A DNA stretch of 64,000 nt, taken from the NCBI GenBank assembly GCA_965227155.1, contig OZ245731.1, forward strand, positions 2,790,001 to 2,854,000, given 5' to 3'. The stretch comes from UBA6059 sp965227155. GTDB taxonomy: Bacteria > Bacteroidota > Bacteroidia > Cytophagales > Cyclobacteriaceae. Positions 51,445-59,031 of the stretch are shown here, piece by piece; the stretch's first letter is position 1, and each line of letters begins with the position of its first letter. Position numbers and translations under genes: made by a program. The notes under the pieces were generated by a model. It was not told the DNA's origin and searched no databases. It was given only the letters and a program-made list of their open reading frames with translations.

Positions 51445-52211
51445 TGATCGACACTCATGCACATATCTATTCGGAGAAGTTTGAAAATGACAGAAAAGCA
51501 ATGCTTGACCGTGCCTTTGAGGAGGGGGTTGAGAAGATTTTTATGCCCAATATTGATCTTGAAAGCATTGCAGGCATGCTTCAGCTTGCTGACCTTTATC
51601 CTGAGCGCTGCATACCTATGATGGGTTTACACCCTTGCTATGTGGAAGATAATTATAAGGAAACACTCGATCAAATCCGGCCCTCGTTTGAAAATCGGCA
51701 TTTTGTGGCGGTAGGTGAAATGGGTACTGACCTCTACTGGGACAAAACCAGGCTTAAACAGCAACAGGATGCCTTCAGAGAGCAATGCAAATGGGCCATA
51801 GAAATGGATTTACCCATCGTAATACATTGCCGTGAAAGCTTTTGGGAGACCGTTGCTTTAATTAATGAATTTCCCGAGGGATCATTAAAAGGTGTGTTTC
51901 ATTGCTTTTCAGGAGGGATGAAAGAAGCCGATACGGCTATTGGATTGGGCTTTTACCTCGGCATTGGTGGTGTGGCGACTTTTAAAAATGGAGGTTTGGA
52001 TGTGGTTTTACCCCATGTGGATCTTAGTCACATTGTTTTAGAAACAGATTGTCCTTATTTGGCACCCAAGCCATTTCGGGGCAAAAGAAATGAACCGGCA
52101 TATTTATCTTACATTGCAGAGCGAGTTGCAGAGCTCAAAGAAGTGGACCTGACTACCGTCAATGAGCATACTACGCAAAATGCGCTCAAACTTTTTCAAA
52201 TGACTGCATGA
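51444..52211 (+). CDS. TatD family metal-dependent hydrolase
   Basis: I start at ATG 51444 (MIDTHAHIYSEKF), not the upstream TTG. The 255-residue product shows metal ligands His-x-His at 4-6, Glu in VGEMGTDLYWD, His in IVIHCRESFW and FHCFSGG, and Asp in LETDCPYLAP. Relatives are DNA 3' exonucleases or DNases. It is linked by overlap to the deacetylase and asparaginase genes. Confidence 0.9.
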   Translation: MIDTHAHIYSEKFENDRKAMLDRAFEEGVEKIFMPNIDLESIAGMLQLADLYPERCIPMMGLHPCYVEDNYKETLDQIRPSFENRHFVAVGEMGTDLYWDKTRLKQQQDAFREQCKWAIEMDLPIVIHCRESFWETVALINEFPEGSLKGVFHCFSGGMKEADTAIGLGFYLGIGGVATFKNGGLDVVLPHVDLSHIVLETDCPYLAPKPFRGKRNEPAYLSYIAERVAELKEVDLTTVNEHTTQNALKLFQMTA

Positions 52212-53275
52212 ACTACCGAATTGTCAATCTAAACACCTCCTTTTCTACGGATCCAAAATCCTCGATTTTGATCATATATACAGGAGGTACGTTTGGAATG
52301 GCCATTGATAGTACTGGGTCGCTGGCTCCTTTCAATTTTAGTCTGGTAATCGAGAAAGTACCCGACCTGAAAGCACTGGATTTGAAGATGACGGTTATCT
52401 CTTCACCCAAACCGGTAGATAGTTCCAATATTAATGTGAATCATTGGCTTGACATAGGCTACATTATATATGAGAATTATGCCCAGTATGATGGCTTTAT
52501 TGTATTGCATGGCACTGATACCATGGCCTATACAGCTTCCGCCTTAAGCTACATGCTTTCTGGTCTGGCCAAGCCGGTTATTTTTACAGGGGCACAAATA
52601 CCCATTGGGTTTTTGAGGTCAGATGCCAGGGAAAACCTGATTACGGCCCTTGAAATTGCGGCAGCCAAAAATGAAGATGGCACACCAAAGGTTTCTGAGG
52701 TATGCATCTATTTTAACTATATGCTGCTTCGAGGCAATAGGTCTCAAAAATTACGCAGCAGTAATTTTGCCGCCTTTGAATCAGAAAACTACCCAAAGCT
52801 TGCTACAGCAGGTGTATTTATAGAATACCATGATGAGTATTTGGCAAAGCCGTCTGAGGAAGAGCTTAACCTAGAGCGGCATTTTGATAATAATGTGGCT
52901 ATCATTAAACTCTACCCGGGCATTAACGAGGCAGTATTAAAAAGTATATTCAATACCAGGGGCCTTAAAGGAGTTGTACTTGAAACTTTTGGTTCTGGCA
53001 ATACCATGAATTATGATTGGTTTTTGAAAATTCTTACCTCAGCATATAAAAAAGGTATTGTGATTTTTAATGTATCTCAATGTATTGGAGGCAAGGTGAT
53101 ACAGGGACGGTACGAAACGAGCAAGAGGCTTTCAGAGATAGGGGTTGTAAGTGGAAATGACATCACTACGGAGGCTGCTATTACTAAGCTTATGTTTGTT
53201 CTGGGAAAGGAAGTTTCTACCGATAAAATAAAATCTTTACTGTCTACACCTTTAAGGGGTGAAATGACGCCATAG
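52208..53275 (+). CDS. Type I L-asparaginase
   Basis: The product has 355 residues. It hydrolyses L-asparagine to aspartate and ammonia; type I means cytoplasmic. The first catalytic Thr is in IIYTGGTFGM, the second in VLHGTDTMAYTASAL, and the catalytic Lys is expected further on. The start overlaps TatD (ATGA). It is followed at 53349 by tRNA-Ser, so it is probably the last gene of this transcript. Confidence 0.93.
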   Translation: MNYRIVNLNTSFSTDPKSSILIIYTGGTFGMAIDSTGSLAPFNFSLVIEKVPDLKALDLKMTVISSPKPVDSSNINVNHWLDIGYIIYENYAQYDGFIVLHGTDTMAYTASALSYMLSGLAKPVIFTGAQIPIGFLRSDARENLITALEIAAAKNEDGTPKVSEVCIYFNYMLLRGNRSQKLRSSNFAAFESENYPKLATAGVFIEYHDEYLAKPSEEELNLERHFDNNVAIIKLYPGINEAVLKSIFNTRGLKGVVLETFGSGNTMNYDWFLKILTSAYKKGIVIFNVSQCIGGKVIQGRYETSKRLSEIGVVSGNDITTEAAITKLMFVLGKEVSTDKIKSLLSTPLRGEMTP

Positions 53276-53348
53276 ACCGAGGGCAAAGTCAAATCAAAAT
53301 TTGCATAAAGTGTTTTTTCTTGATTTATTTGTTTGCTGAGATAAATAG

Positions 53349-53436
53349 GGAGAGGTGTCCGAGTGGTTGAAGGAGCACGCCTGGAAAGTGTGTATACCTC
53401 AAAAGGGTATCGAGGGTTCGAATCCCTCTCTCTCCG
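53349..53436 (+). tRNA. tRNA-Ser (anticodon GGA)
   Basis: This is an 88-base cloverleaf. The acceptor stem GGAGAGG pairs with TCTCTCC (one G-T pair). The anticodon loop CTGGAAA reads GGA. A long variable arm of the serine type (GTATACCTCAAAAGGGTAT) and the T arm GAGGG-TTCGAAT-CCCTC follow. The discriminator is G. The CCA end is not encoded. It lies between the asparaginase and exbB genes. Confidence 0.95.
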
Positions 53437-53498
53437 CTGAAATATGTAATAAACCAAATATTAATAACCTTAATCAAGACGCAACTAAAATTTAGACT

Positions 53499-54344
53499 AT
53501 GAAAAAGTTATTCGCTCTAATGATGCTAGCAAGCATAGTTACATTCAGTAGCACTTCTGCTATTGCACAAGACGCAATGGAAGAAGCTGATACTACTGAA
53601 ATGGTAGATGATTCCGCTATGGAAGAAGTAGCTGAAACGCCTGATGAAACAGTCGCCACACAAATGGATGAGCCTGTAGAAGAAGAGTATGCTGAGGAAG
53701 AGCCTGAGCAAACATTCCACCAGGCCATTAAAGAACAGTTTATCGCTGGTGGATGGCAGTTTATGGGTATTGTACTACTATGCCTAATCCTTGGTCTTGC
53801 TGTAGCTATCGAAAGAATCATCACATTAAACCTTGCTACTACCAACACTAAAAAGCTTCTTGAAAAAGTAGAAGACGCACTTTCTAAAGGTGGTGTTGAT
53901 GCTGCTAAAGAAGTGTGCAAAAACACAAGAGGTCCTGTTGCCTCCATTTTTGTTCAGGGTTTAATGAGAATGTCTGAAGGCATCGAAATGGTAGAAAAAT
54001 CAATTATCTCTTATGGCTCTGTAGAAATGGGCAAACTTGAAAGAGGTATGGTTTGGATATCTCTATTTATATCTCTTGCTCCTATGCTTGGATTCATGGG
54101 TACAGTAATTGGTATGATCGGTGCATTTGACGCTATTGCAGAAGCTGGTGACGTGTCTCCATCTTTGGTTGCTGGTGGTATTAAAATCGCACTTTTGACT
54201 ACTGTAGGTGGTCTAATCGTAGCTGTAATTCTTCAATTATTCTATAACTATCTGATATCTAAAATCGACGGATTGGTTAACAGCATGGAAGATGCTTCTA
54301 TCTCTCTAGTAGATATGCTTGTAAAGCACAATCTTTCTAAATAA
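53499..54344 (+). CDS. ExbB/TolQ/MotA-type proton channel protein
   Basis: The product has 281 residues. Unlike proteobacterial ExbB it has a signal peptide (about 1-24, ending AIAQ) and a very acidic linker (about 25-75). Three membrane helices follow (about 86-110, 185-207, 223-248), with GTVIGMIGAF and LLTTVGGLIVAVI as the ExbB hallmarks. With the two ExbD proteins downstream it forms the proton-driven energiser for TonB or for a T9SS/gliding-type motor. It is the first gene of a four-gene run. Confidence 0.9.
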   Translation: MKKLFALMMLASIVTFSSTSAIAQDAMEEADTTEMVDDSAMEEVAETPDETVATQMDEPVEEEYAEEEPEQTFHQAIKEQFIAGGWQFMGIVLLCLILGLAVAIERIITLNLATTNTKKLLEKVEDALSKGGVDAAKEVCKNTRGPVASIFVQGLMRMSEGIEMVEKSIISYGSVEMGKLERGMVWISLFISLAPMLGFMGTVIGMIGAFDAIAEAGDVSPSLVAGGIKIALLTTVGGLIVAVILQLFYNYLISKIDGLVNSMEDASISLVDMLVKHNLSK

Positions 54345-54374
54345 TTGATTACGTCACTTTTAAATTAGATAATT

Positions 54375-54698
54375 ATGGATACTATAGATATAGCCCTTTA
54401 TGCTGCGTATATCTTAACGCTGATAGCTGCTATAGCTTCAATAGTATTGCCTTTGATCCAATCATTAGGCGATCCAGGCAGTCTCGTAAAAGTCGGGATT
54501 AGCATTGTAGCTTTATTGGTAGTTTTTGGCCTGGGATATGCACTGTCAGGTAATGAAGTGTTACCTGAATATGTAGAATTTGGAGTTGACGCTGGGTTAT
54601 CAAAGTTCATCGGTGGTTCATTAACCATGATGTATTTATTAACCTTCATAGCGTTGATAGGAATTGTATTTACCGAAATATCTAAAGTGATTAGATAA
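54375..54698 (+). CDS. Small membrane protein in the exbB/exbD operon
   Basis: The product has 107 residues. Three predicted membrane helices are at about 4-26, 38-56 and 80-104. I do not recognise a family. It overlaps the next exbD by a TAATG. Membrane proteins of this kind between exbB and exbD are common in Bacteroidetes, which suggests a structural part of the channel, but this is not shown. Confidence 0.7.
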   Translation: MDTIDIALYAAYILTLIAAIASIVLPLIQSLGDPGSLVKVGISIVALLVVFGLGYALSGNEVLPEYVEFGVDAGLSKFIGGSLTMMYLLTFIALIGIVFTEISKVIR

Positions 54699-55342
54699 TG
54701 GCAAAAAGTAAAAACAGACCCACTACGGAGGTCAATTCGGGCTCGATGGCCGACATAGCATTCTTACTTCTTATCTTCTTCCTGGTAACTACGACCATCG
54801 CGAACGATAAGGGTATTGCAATGCTGTTGCCGCCTAAGCCTGATCCCAATCAACCACCACCCGAGGTAACCAAGAATGATAGAAATATCTTCAAAATTCT
54901 TGCTAACTCGCAGGATAGGCTGTTGGTTGAGGATGAGCCTCTGGAGGACGTAACAGAGTTAAGAGAGATGGTGAAAACCTTCGTGCTTAATTTTGGCAGT
55001 CCAGGAGAAGAAGGTGTAACTATTTACAACTCGCTTCCTCCCGGCATGAAAAACTACGTCAATGCCAACGGAAGAAGACCTGATTATTCAGATGATCCCA
55101 CAGAAGCTGTTGTATCATTTAAAGCAGATAGAGGTACAAGCTATGAGCTATTCATCGATGTACTGGATGAAGTAAATGCTGCTTATAATGAGATCTACGG
55201 AGAGAGAGTTGGCTTATCTGCTCAGGAATTCTTAAACATTGACAGGGACGATCCGGAAATGGACAAGAAGTATAAGATTGCACGGGAAGGTATTCCTAGG
55301 GCGATTTCTATTGCAGAACCAAATAAAGCTTCAGGAGGTTAA
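54698..55342 (+). CDS. ExbD/TolR-type protein 1
   Basis: The product has 214 residues. A single N-terminal membrane helix with MADIAFLLLIFFLVTTTIA carries the conserved proton-path Asp. The periplasmic domain (about 40-214) is longer than usual for ExbD. It pairs with ExbB to convert proton flow into force. It is 2 bases upstream of a second exbD, a duplication typical of this phylum. Confidence 0.9.
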   Translation: MAKSKNRPTTEVNSGSMADIAFLLLIFFLVTTTIANDKGIAMLLPPKPDPNQPPPEVTKNDRNIFKILANSQDRLLVEDEPLEDVTELREMVKTFVLNFGSPGEEGVTIYNSLPPGMKNYVNANGRRPDYSDDPTEAVVSFKADRGTSYELFIDVLDEVNAAYNEIYGERVGLSAQEFLNIDRDDPEMDKKYKIAREGIPRAISIAEPNKASGG

Positions 55343-55344
55343 TT

Positions 55345-55806
55345 ATGAGCAAATTCAAGAAAAAAGCGAGTGCATCTAATGATATTCCTACTGCGGCTTT
55401 GCCGGATATCATTTTTATGCTTCTGTTCTTCTTCATGGTAACCACTGTACTTCGTGAAACTACCATTATGGTACAGCAGCAGTTGCCTAGGGCTACACAG
55501 CTAAGTAAACTAGAGCGAAAATCACTGGTAAGTTATATTTATATTGGTGAGCCCAAGCAAACTGATCTTTTCGGTACCGAGCCTAAAATACAGGTGAATG
55601 ATGTTTTCATAGATGTTAACGGTATCGTAAAGTTTGTTAACCAGGAGAAAGATAAATTAAGCGAAGCTGAACGCGATCAGATAACCATGTCAATGAAAGT
55701 AGATATTGACGCTAAGATGGGTATTGTATCTGATGTACAGCAGGAGCTAAGGGAAGCAAACGCAAGAAAGGTTTTGTATAGCTCTATACAGGATATTGAC
55801 AGATAA
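55345..55806 (+). CDS. ExbD/TolR-type protein 2
   Basis: The product has 153 residues. LPDIIFMLLFFFMVTTVLR has the membrane helix with the conserved Asp (about 18). The periplasmic part ends in a helix (SDVQQELREANARKVLYSS). It differs from ExbD 1 in length and periplasmic sequence. A terminator-like hairpin lies right after it. Confidence 0.9.
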   Translation: MSKFKKKASASNDIPTAALPDIIFMLLFFFMVTTVLRETTIMVQQQLPRATQLSKLERKSLVSYIYIGEPKQTDLFGTEPKIQVNDVFIDVNGIVKFVNQEKDKLSEAERDQITMSMKVDIDAKMGIVSDVQQELREANARKVLYSSIQDIDR

Positions 55807-55829
55807 ATATTTAACCATATTCTAATTGA

Positions 55830-55865
55830 TAAAAAGTCTTTCCATATATTGGGAAGACTTTTTTT
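55830..55865 (+). terminator. Rho-independent terminator after exbD 2
   Basis: AAAAAAGTCTT (55830-55840) pairs with AAGACTTTTTTT (55854-55865). The T run ends 1 base before the ATG of the next gene, so the terminator lies in the ribosome-binding region of that gene. Confidence 0.7.
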
Positions 55866-55866
55866 T

Positions 55867-57159
55867 ATGGAACTTAAAAACAACAAAAAGACAGTAAACG
55901 CCTGGTGCCTGTATGATTGGGCCAATTCAGTTTACTCATTGGTCATTACGTCCGCTATATTTCCTGTTTACTATCAGGCAGTAGCTGTAGGGCCTGATGG
56001 TGGTGATAGGATACTCTTTTTTGGCTATGAGATTGTCAACTCAGTACTTTACTCTTACGCCTTAAGCTTTAGCTTTTTGATCTCTGCGGTCATTCTTCCT
56101 TTGCTTTCCGGTATCGCCGACTATACAGGTAAGAAGAAGTTCTACTTGAAAATATTTGTCTTTTTGGGTGCTTTTTCCTGTGCTGGGCTATTCCTGTTCG
56201 AAGGCGACAATATTGAATGGGGAATTATTTGCTCAGTGTTGGCCAGCGTTGGTTATTCTTCAGGACTCGTTTTTTATGACGCCTTTTTGCCGGAAATAGT
56301 CACTGAAGATAAAGTAGATAAAACAAGCGCAAGGGGTTATGCCTTTGGCTACATAGGTAGTGTGATTCTAATGGTCATCAATATTTTGATGATTGAGCAA
56401 TATCAATTGTTTGGGTTTGCTGATCAGGCGGTAGCTACCAGGTTTTCTTTTCTAACGGTAGGCTTATGGTGGCTGGGTTTTTCTCAAATTACGTTCTATT
56501 ACCTTCCTGATAATGTTTTTAATAGGAACCCAACGGGGCATATTCTCAAAAAGGGTTATCAGGAGCTGAAAAAGGTATGGCTCACTCTTCAGGAAATGGG
56601 TACGATCAAGCGGTACTTATTGGCATTCTTCTTTTACAATATGGGTGTGCAAACGGTCATGTACCTCGCAGCTACTTTTGGAGCTAAAGAGCTTAAAATG
56701 GAGTCTTCTAAATTGATCATCACGGTTCTTTTAATCCAGATTGTAGCAATTGGAGGAGCCTATTTTTTTGCTAATCTTTCCAAGAGAAAAGGCAATGTCT
56801 ATTCTTTGCTTAGCATGAACATAATCTGGATTTTGATCTGTGTGGCCGCCTACTTTGTTACTACCACAAATGAGTTTTATGCATTGGCCATTTGTGTTGG
56901 ATTGGTCATGGGAGGTATTCAGTCACTTTCCAGGGCTACCTATGCCAAGTTAATCCCGAGAGACACCATCGATCATGCGAGCTACTTCAGCTTTTATGAT
57001 GTGCTGTTCAATATTTCAATTGTGTTGGGTACATTCTCCTACGGTTTAATAGAACAGGTAAGCGGTAGCATGCGAAACAGTACACTTGCGCTGGCTTCTT
57101 TTTTTGTAGTGGGTTTATTGTTTTTGAGAACAGTCAAGATTGATGCCGCAAAGTCCTAA
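55867..57159 (+). CDS. UMF1-family MFS transporter
   Basis: I start at ATG 55867 (MELKNNKKTVNAWCLYDWANS), not the upstream TTG. About 430 residues with about 12 membrane helices. The KxxNAWCLYDWANSVYSLVI start is diagnostic of the UMF1 (Atg22-like) group. The substrate is unknown. It begins 1 base after a terminator, which should reduce read-through from exbD. Its 3' end overlaps the next gene by 17 bases. Confidence 0.85.
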   Translation: MELKNNKKTVNAWCLYDWANSVYSLVITSAIFPVYYQAVAVGPDGGDRILFFGYEIVNSVLYSYALSFSFLISAVILPLLSGIADYTGKKKFYLKIFVFLGAFSCAGLFLFEGDNIEWGIICSVLASVGYSSGLVFYDAFLPEIVTEDKVDKTSARGYAFGYIGSVILMVINILMIEQYQLFGFADQAVATRFSFLTVGLWWLGFSQITFYYLPDNVFNRNPTGHILKKGYQELKKVWLTLQEMGTIKRYLLAFFFYNMGVQTVMYLAATFGAKELKMESSKLIITVLLIQIVAIGGAYFFANLSKRKGNVYSLLSMNIIWILICVAAYFVTTTNEFYALAICVGLVMGGIQSLSRATYAKLIPRDTIDHASYFSFYDVLFNISIVLGTFSYGLIEQVSGSMRNSTLALASFFVVGLLFLRTVKIDAAKS

Positions 57160-57607
57160 GTTTCCGGAATTGAATCTTCCTGACTTAGATCAAGCCTTAA
57201 CCGCAAAAGAAGGCAAGGTCTACATTTTTGATATCATACGCCGAAAATCTGTCATCTGCACACCTGAAGAATGGGTGCGGCAGCATTTCATTCACTTTCT
57301 CATTCATCACAAATCCTACCCTAAAGGGCTGATCACAATTGAGAAAGGTCTCACGTATAATAATCTTGAAAAGCGTTCGGATATTGTTGTTTATGACCGA
57401 AGCGGTAAGGTTTTTCTATTGGTAGAATGTAAGGCGCCTGGGGTAAAAATAAAAAATGAGGCCTTTTATCAGGCCTCATCTTACAATGCTCGGTTAAGAG
57501 CAAAATATATCATTATTACCAATGGATTGAATCACTTTTGCTGTTCTGCCGATTATGAAACCGGCCAATTGAAAAGCATTGATAGCATTCCTGAGTTCGG
57601 AAATTAG
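57143..57607 (+). CDS. Type I restriction enzyme R N-terminal-like protein (PD-(D/E)XK)
   Basis: I use ATG 57143, one codon after TTG. The 154-residue product has the HsdR_N domain only: EEWVRQHFIHFLI at the N-terminal part, ERSDIVVYDRSGK (Asp) and VFLLVECKAPGVKI (Glu-x-Lys), so the nuclease core is complete. No methylase or helicase gene is near. It is probably a stand-alone nuclease-fold protein of the kind common in this phylum, not an intact restriction system. It converges with ald, the stops overlapping by 2-3 bases. Confidence 0.85.
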   Translation: MPQSPKFPELNLPDLDQALTAKEGKVYIFDIIRRKSVICTPEEWVRQHFIHFLIHHKSYPKGLITIEKGLTYNNLEKRSDIVVYDRSGKVFLLVECKAPGVKIKNEAFYQASSYNARLRAKYIIITNGLNHFCCSADYETGQLKSIDSIPEFGN

Positions 57608-58719
57608 TTTACATGCTTTTCTGCAGGAGTAAATGGCATATCAAATGCTTCGGCTACTCCTTCATAAACGATATCTCCATTTACGATATTTAATCCCAAT
57701 AGCAGCTCCCTGTTTTCCATGCATGCTTTTTTCCAGCCTTTATTGGCCAGTTGAATGGCATAAGGTAAGGTAGCGTTGGTTAGCGCAAGGGTAGAGGTGT
57801 AGGGTACTGCACCGGGCATATTAGCTACACAATAATGAACAACATCATCAACGATAAACACAGGATCCTGGTGTGTGGTGGGTTTGGTAGTTTCCATGCA
57901 GCCTCCCTGATCCACAGCTACATCTACCAGTACCGTACCCGGATTCATATCTTTGAGCATATCTCTTGTGATAAGTTTGGGGGCTTTGGCACCATGGATC
58001 AAAACTGCCCCAACAATTAAATCATGAGATTGGATAAGCTCCCTGATATTATATTCACTGGACATAAATGTGTTGACATTCGCGGGCATCACATCATCCA
58101 GGTATCTCAATCGCTGCAAGTTTAGATCCAGTATAGTGACATCAGCGCCCAGGCCGGCAGCCATTTTAGCAGCCTCCGTACCTACAATGCCACCACCAAG
58201 GATCATGACCTTTGCCGGTCTTACGCCTGGTACACCACCTAATAGTATACCCCTACCTTGCATTGGTTTTTCAAGATATTTTGCCCCTTGTTGGATAGAC
58301 ATTCTGCCTGCTACCTCTGACATAGGAATTAACAGCGGCAGGGAGCCATCTGGTTTTTCTACGGTTTCGTAGGCCAGACAAATGGCACCACTCTTTACCA
58401 TAGCTTCTGTGAGCGGGCGGTAAGATGCGAAGTGGAAGAATGTAAATACCAGCTGATTCTCCCTGATTAGATTGTATTCAGGCTCAATTGGCTCCTTCAC
58501 TTTCATCACCATTTCACCAATGGCGTAGGTTTCTTCAATGGTAGGTAGGATTTTGGCTCCTGCTGATATGTAAGCCTCATCAGAAAACCCACTGCCTACT
58601 CCGGCTGTAGATTGCACATAAACCTCGTGGCCTCTTTTTGTCAATTCTTTGACACCTGATGGTGTTAAAGAGACTCGGTTTTCGTTGTTTTTAATTTCTT
58701 TAGGTACACTGATTATCAT
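57604..58719 (-). CDS. ald: Alanine dehydrogenase
   Basis: I use the internal ATG at 58719 (MIISVPKEIKNNENRVSLTP), since nine residues before it have no family match; this gives 371 residues. It interconverts alanine and pyruvate with NAD. Signatures: the N-terminal motif shared with PNT, LVFTFFHFAS, GVRPAKVMILGGGIVGTEAAKMA (NAD binding) and VDVAVDQGGC. It is convergent with the HsdR_N-like gene and divergent from the E1 gene. Confidence 0.93.
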   Translation of the reverse strand: MIISVPKEIKNNENRVSLTPSGVKELTKRGHEVYVQSTAGVGSGFSDEAYISAGAKILPTIEETYAIGEMVMKVKEPIEPEYNLIRENQLVFTFFHFASYRPLTEAMVKSGAICLAYETVEKPDGSLPLLIPMSEVAGRMSIQQGAKYLEKPMQGRGILLGGVPGVRPAKVMILGGGIVGTEAAKMAAGLGADVTILDLNLQRLRYLDDVMPANVNTFMSSEYNIRELIQSHDLIVGAVLIHGAKAPKLITRDMLKDMNPGTVLVDVAVDQGGCMETTKPTTHQDPVFIVDDVVHYCVANMPGAVPYTSTLALTNATLPYAIQLANKGWKKACMENRELLLGLNIVNGDIVYEGVAEAFDMPFTPAEKHVN

Positions 58720-59031
58720 AATGGGCAATGTTGAATTTGTTCGCAAATATACATGGACAATAAAGCAAAATCGTCAATATTTTGGTTTGGTAAACCTAAT
58801 TAAAAGTGAAAATTTAAATTTTGGTGCCTTTTGAATGGTCAAAATAAAAATTAATAAAAAATATCAAGTGTAGAATGAAATTTTGTTTAACCTTCAATTT
58901 ATTAAAATAAAGTAAATTAAATTTTGATGAGCTTTATTTTTATTTTTTTAATTGTCCTCTGAATTAGGTATCTTTAATGAACTTGCAAACGTTTGTTTGT
59001 ATATAGCTAATCACCTAAATGTTGCGATATT
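58720..59031. other. 312-base A/T-rich divergent intergenic stretch
   Basis: The gap between ald and the E1 gene is very A/T-rich, with runs of A and T, and must hold both promoters. I see no exact TAnnTTTG box with matching -33 element and no strong hairpin. An open frame on the plus strand here does not look coding. Confidence 0.4.

Noticed and set aside
53077..53457. Minus-strand open frame across the tRNA-Ser with RERDSNPRYP
   Set aside because: This is the well-known spurious translation of an antisense tRNA; it also overlaps the asparaginase gene end.
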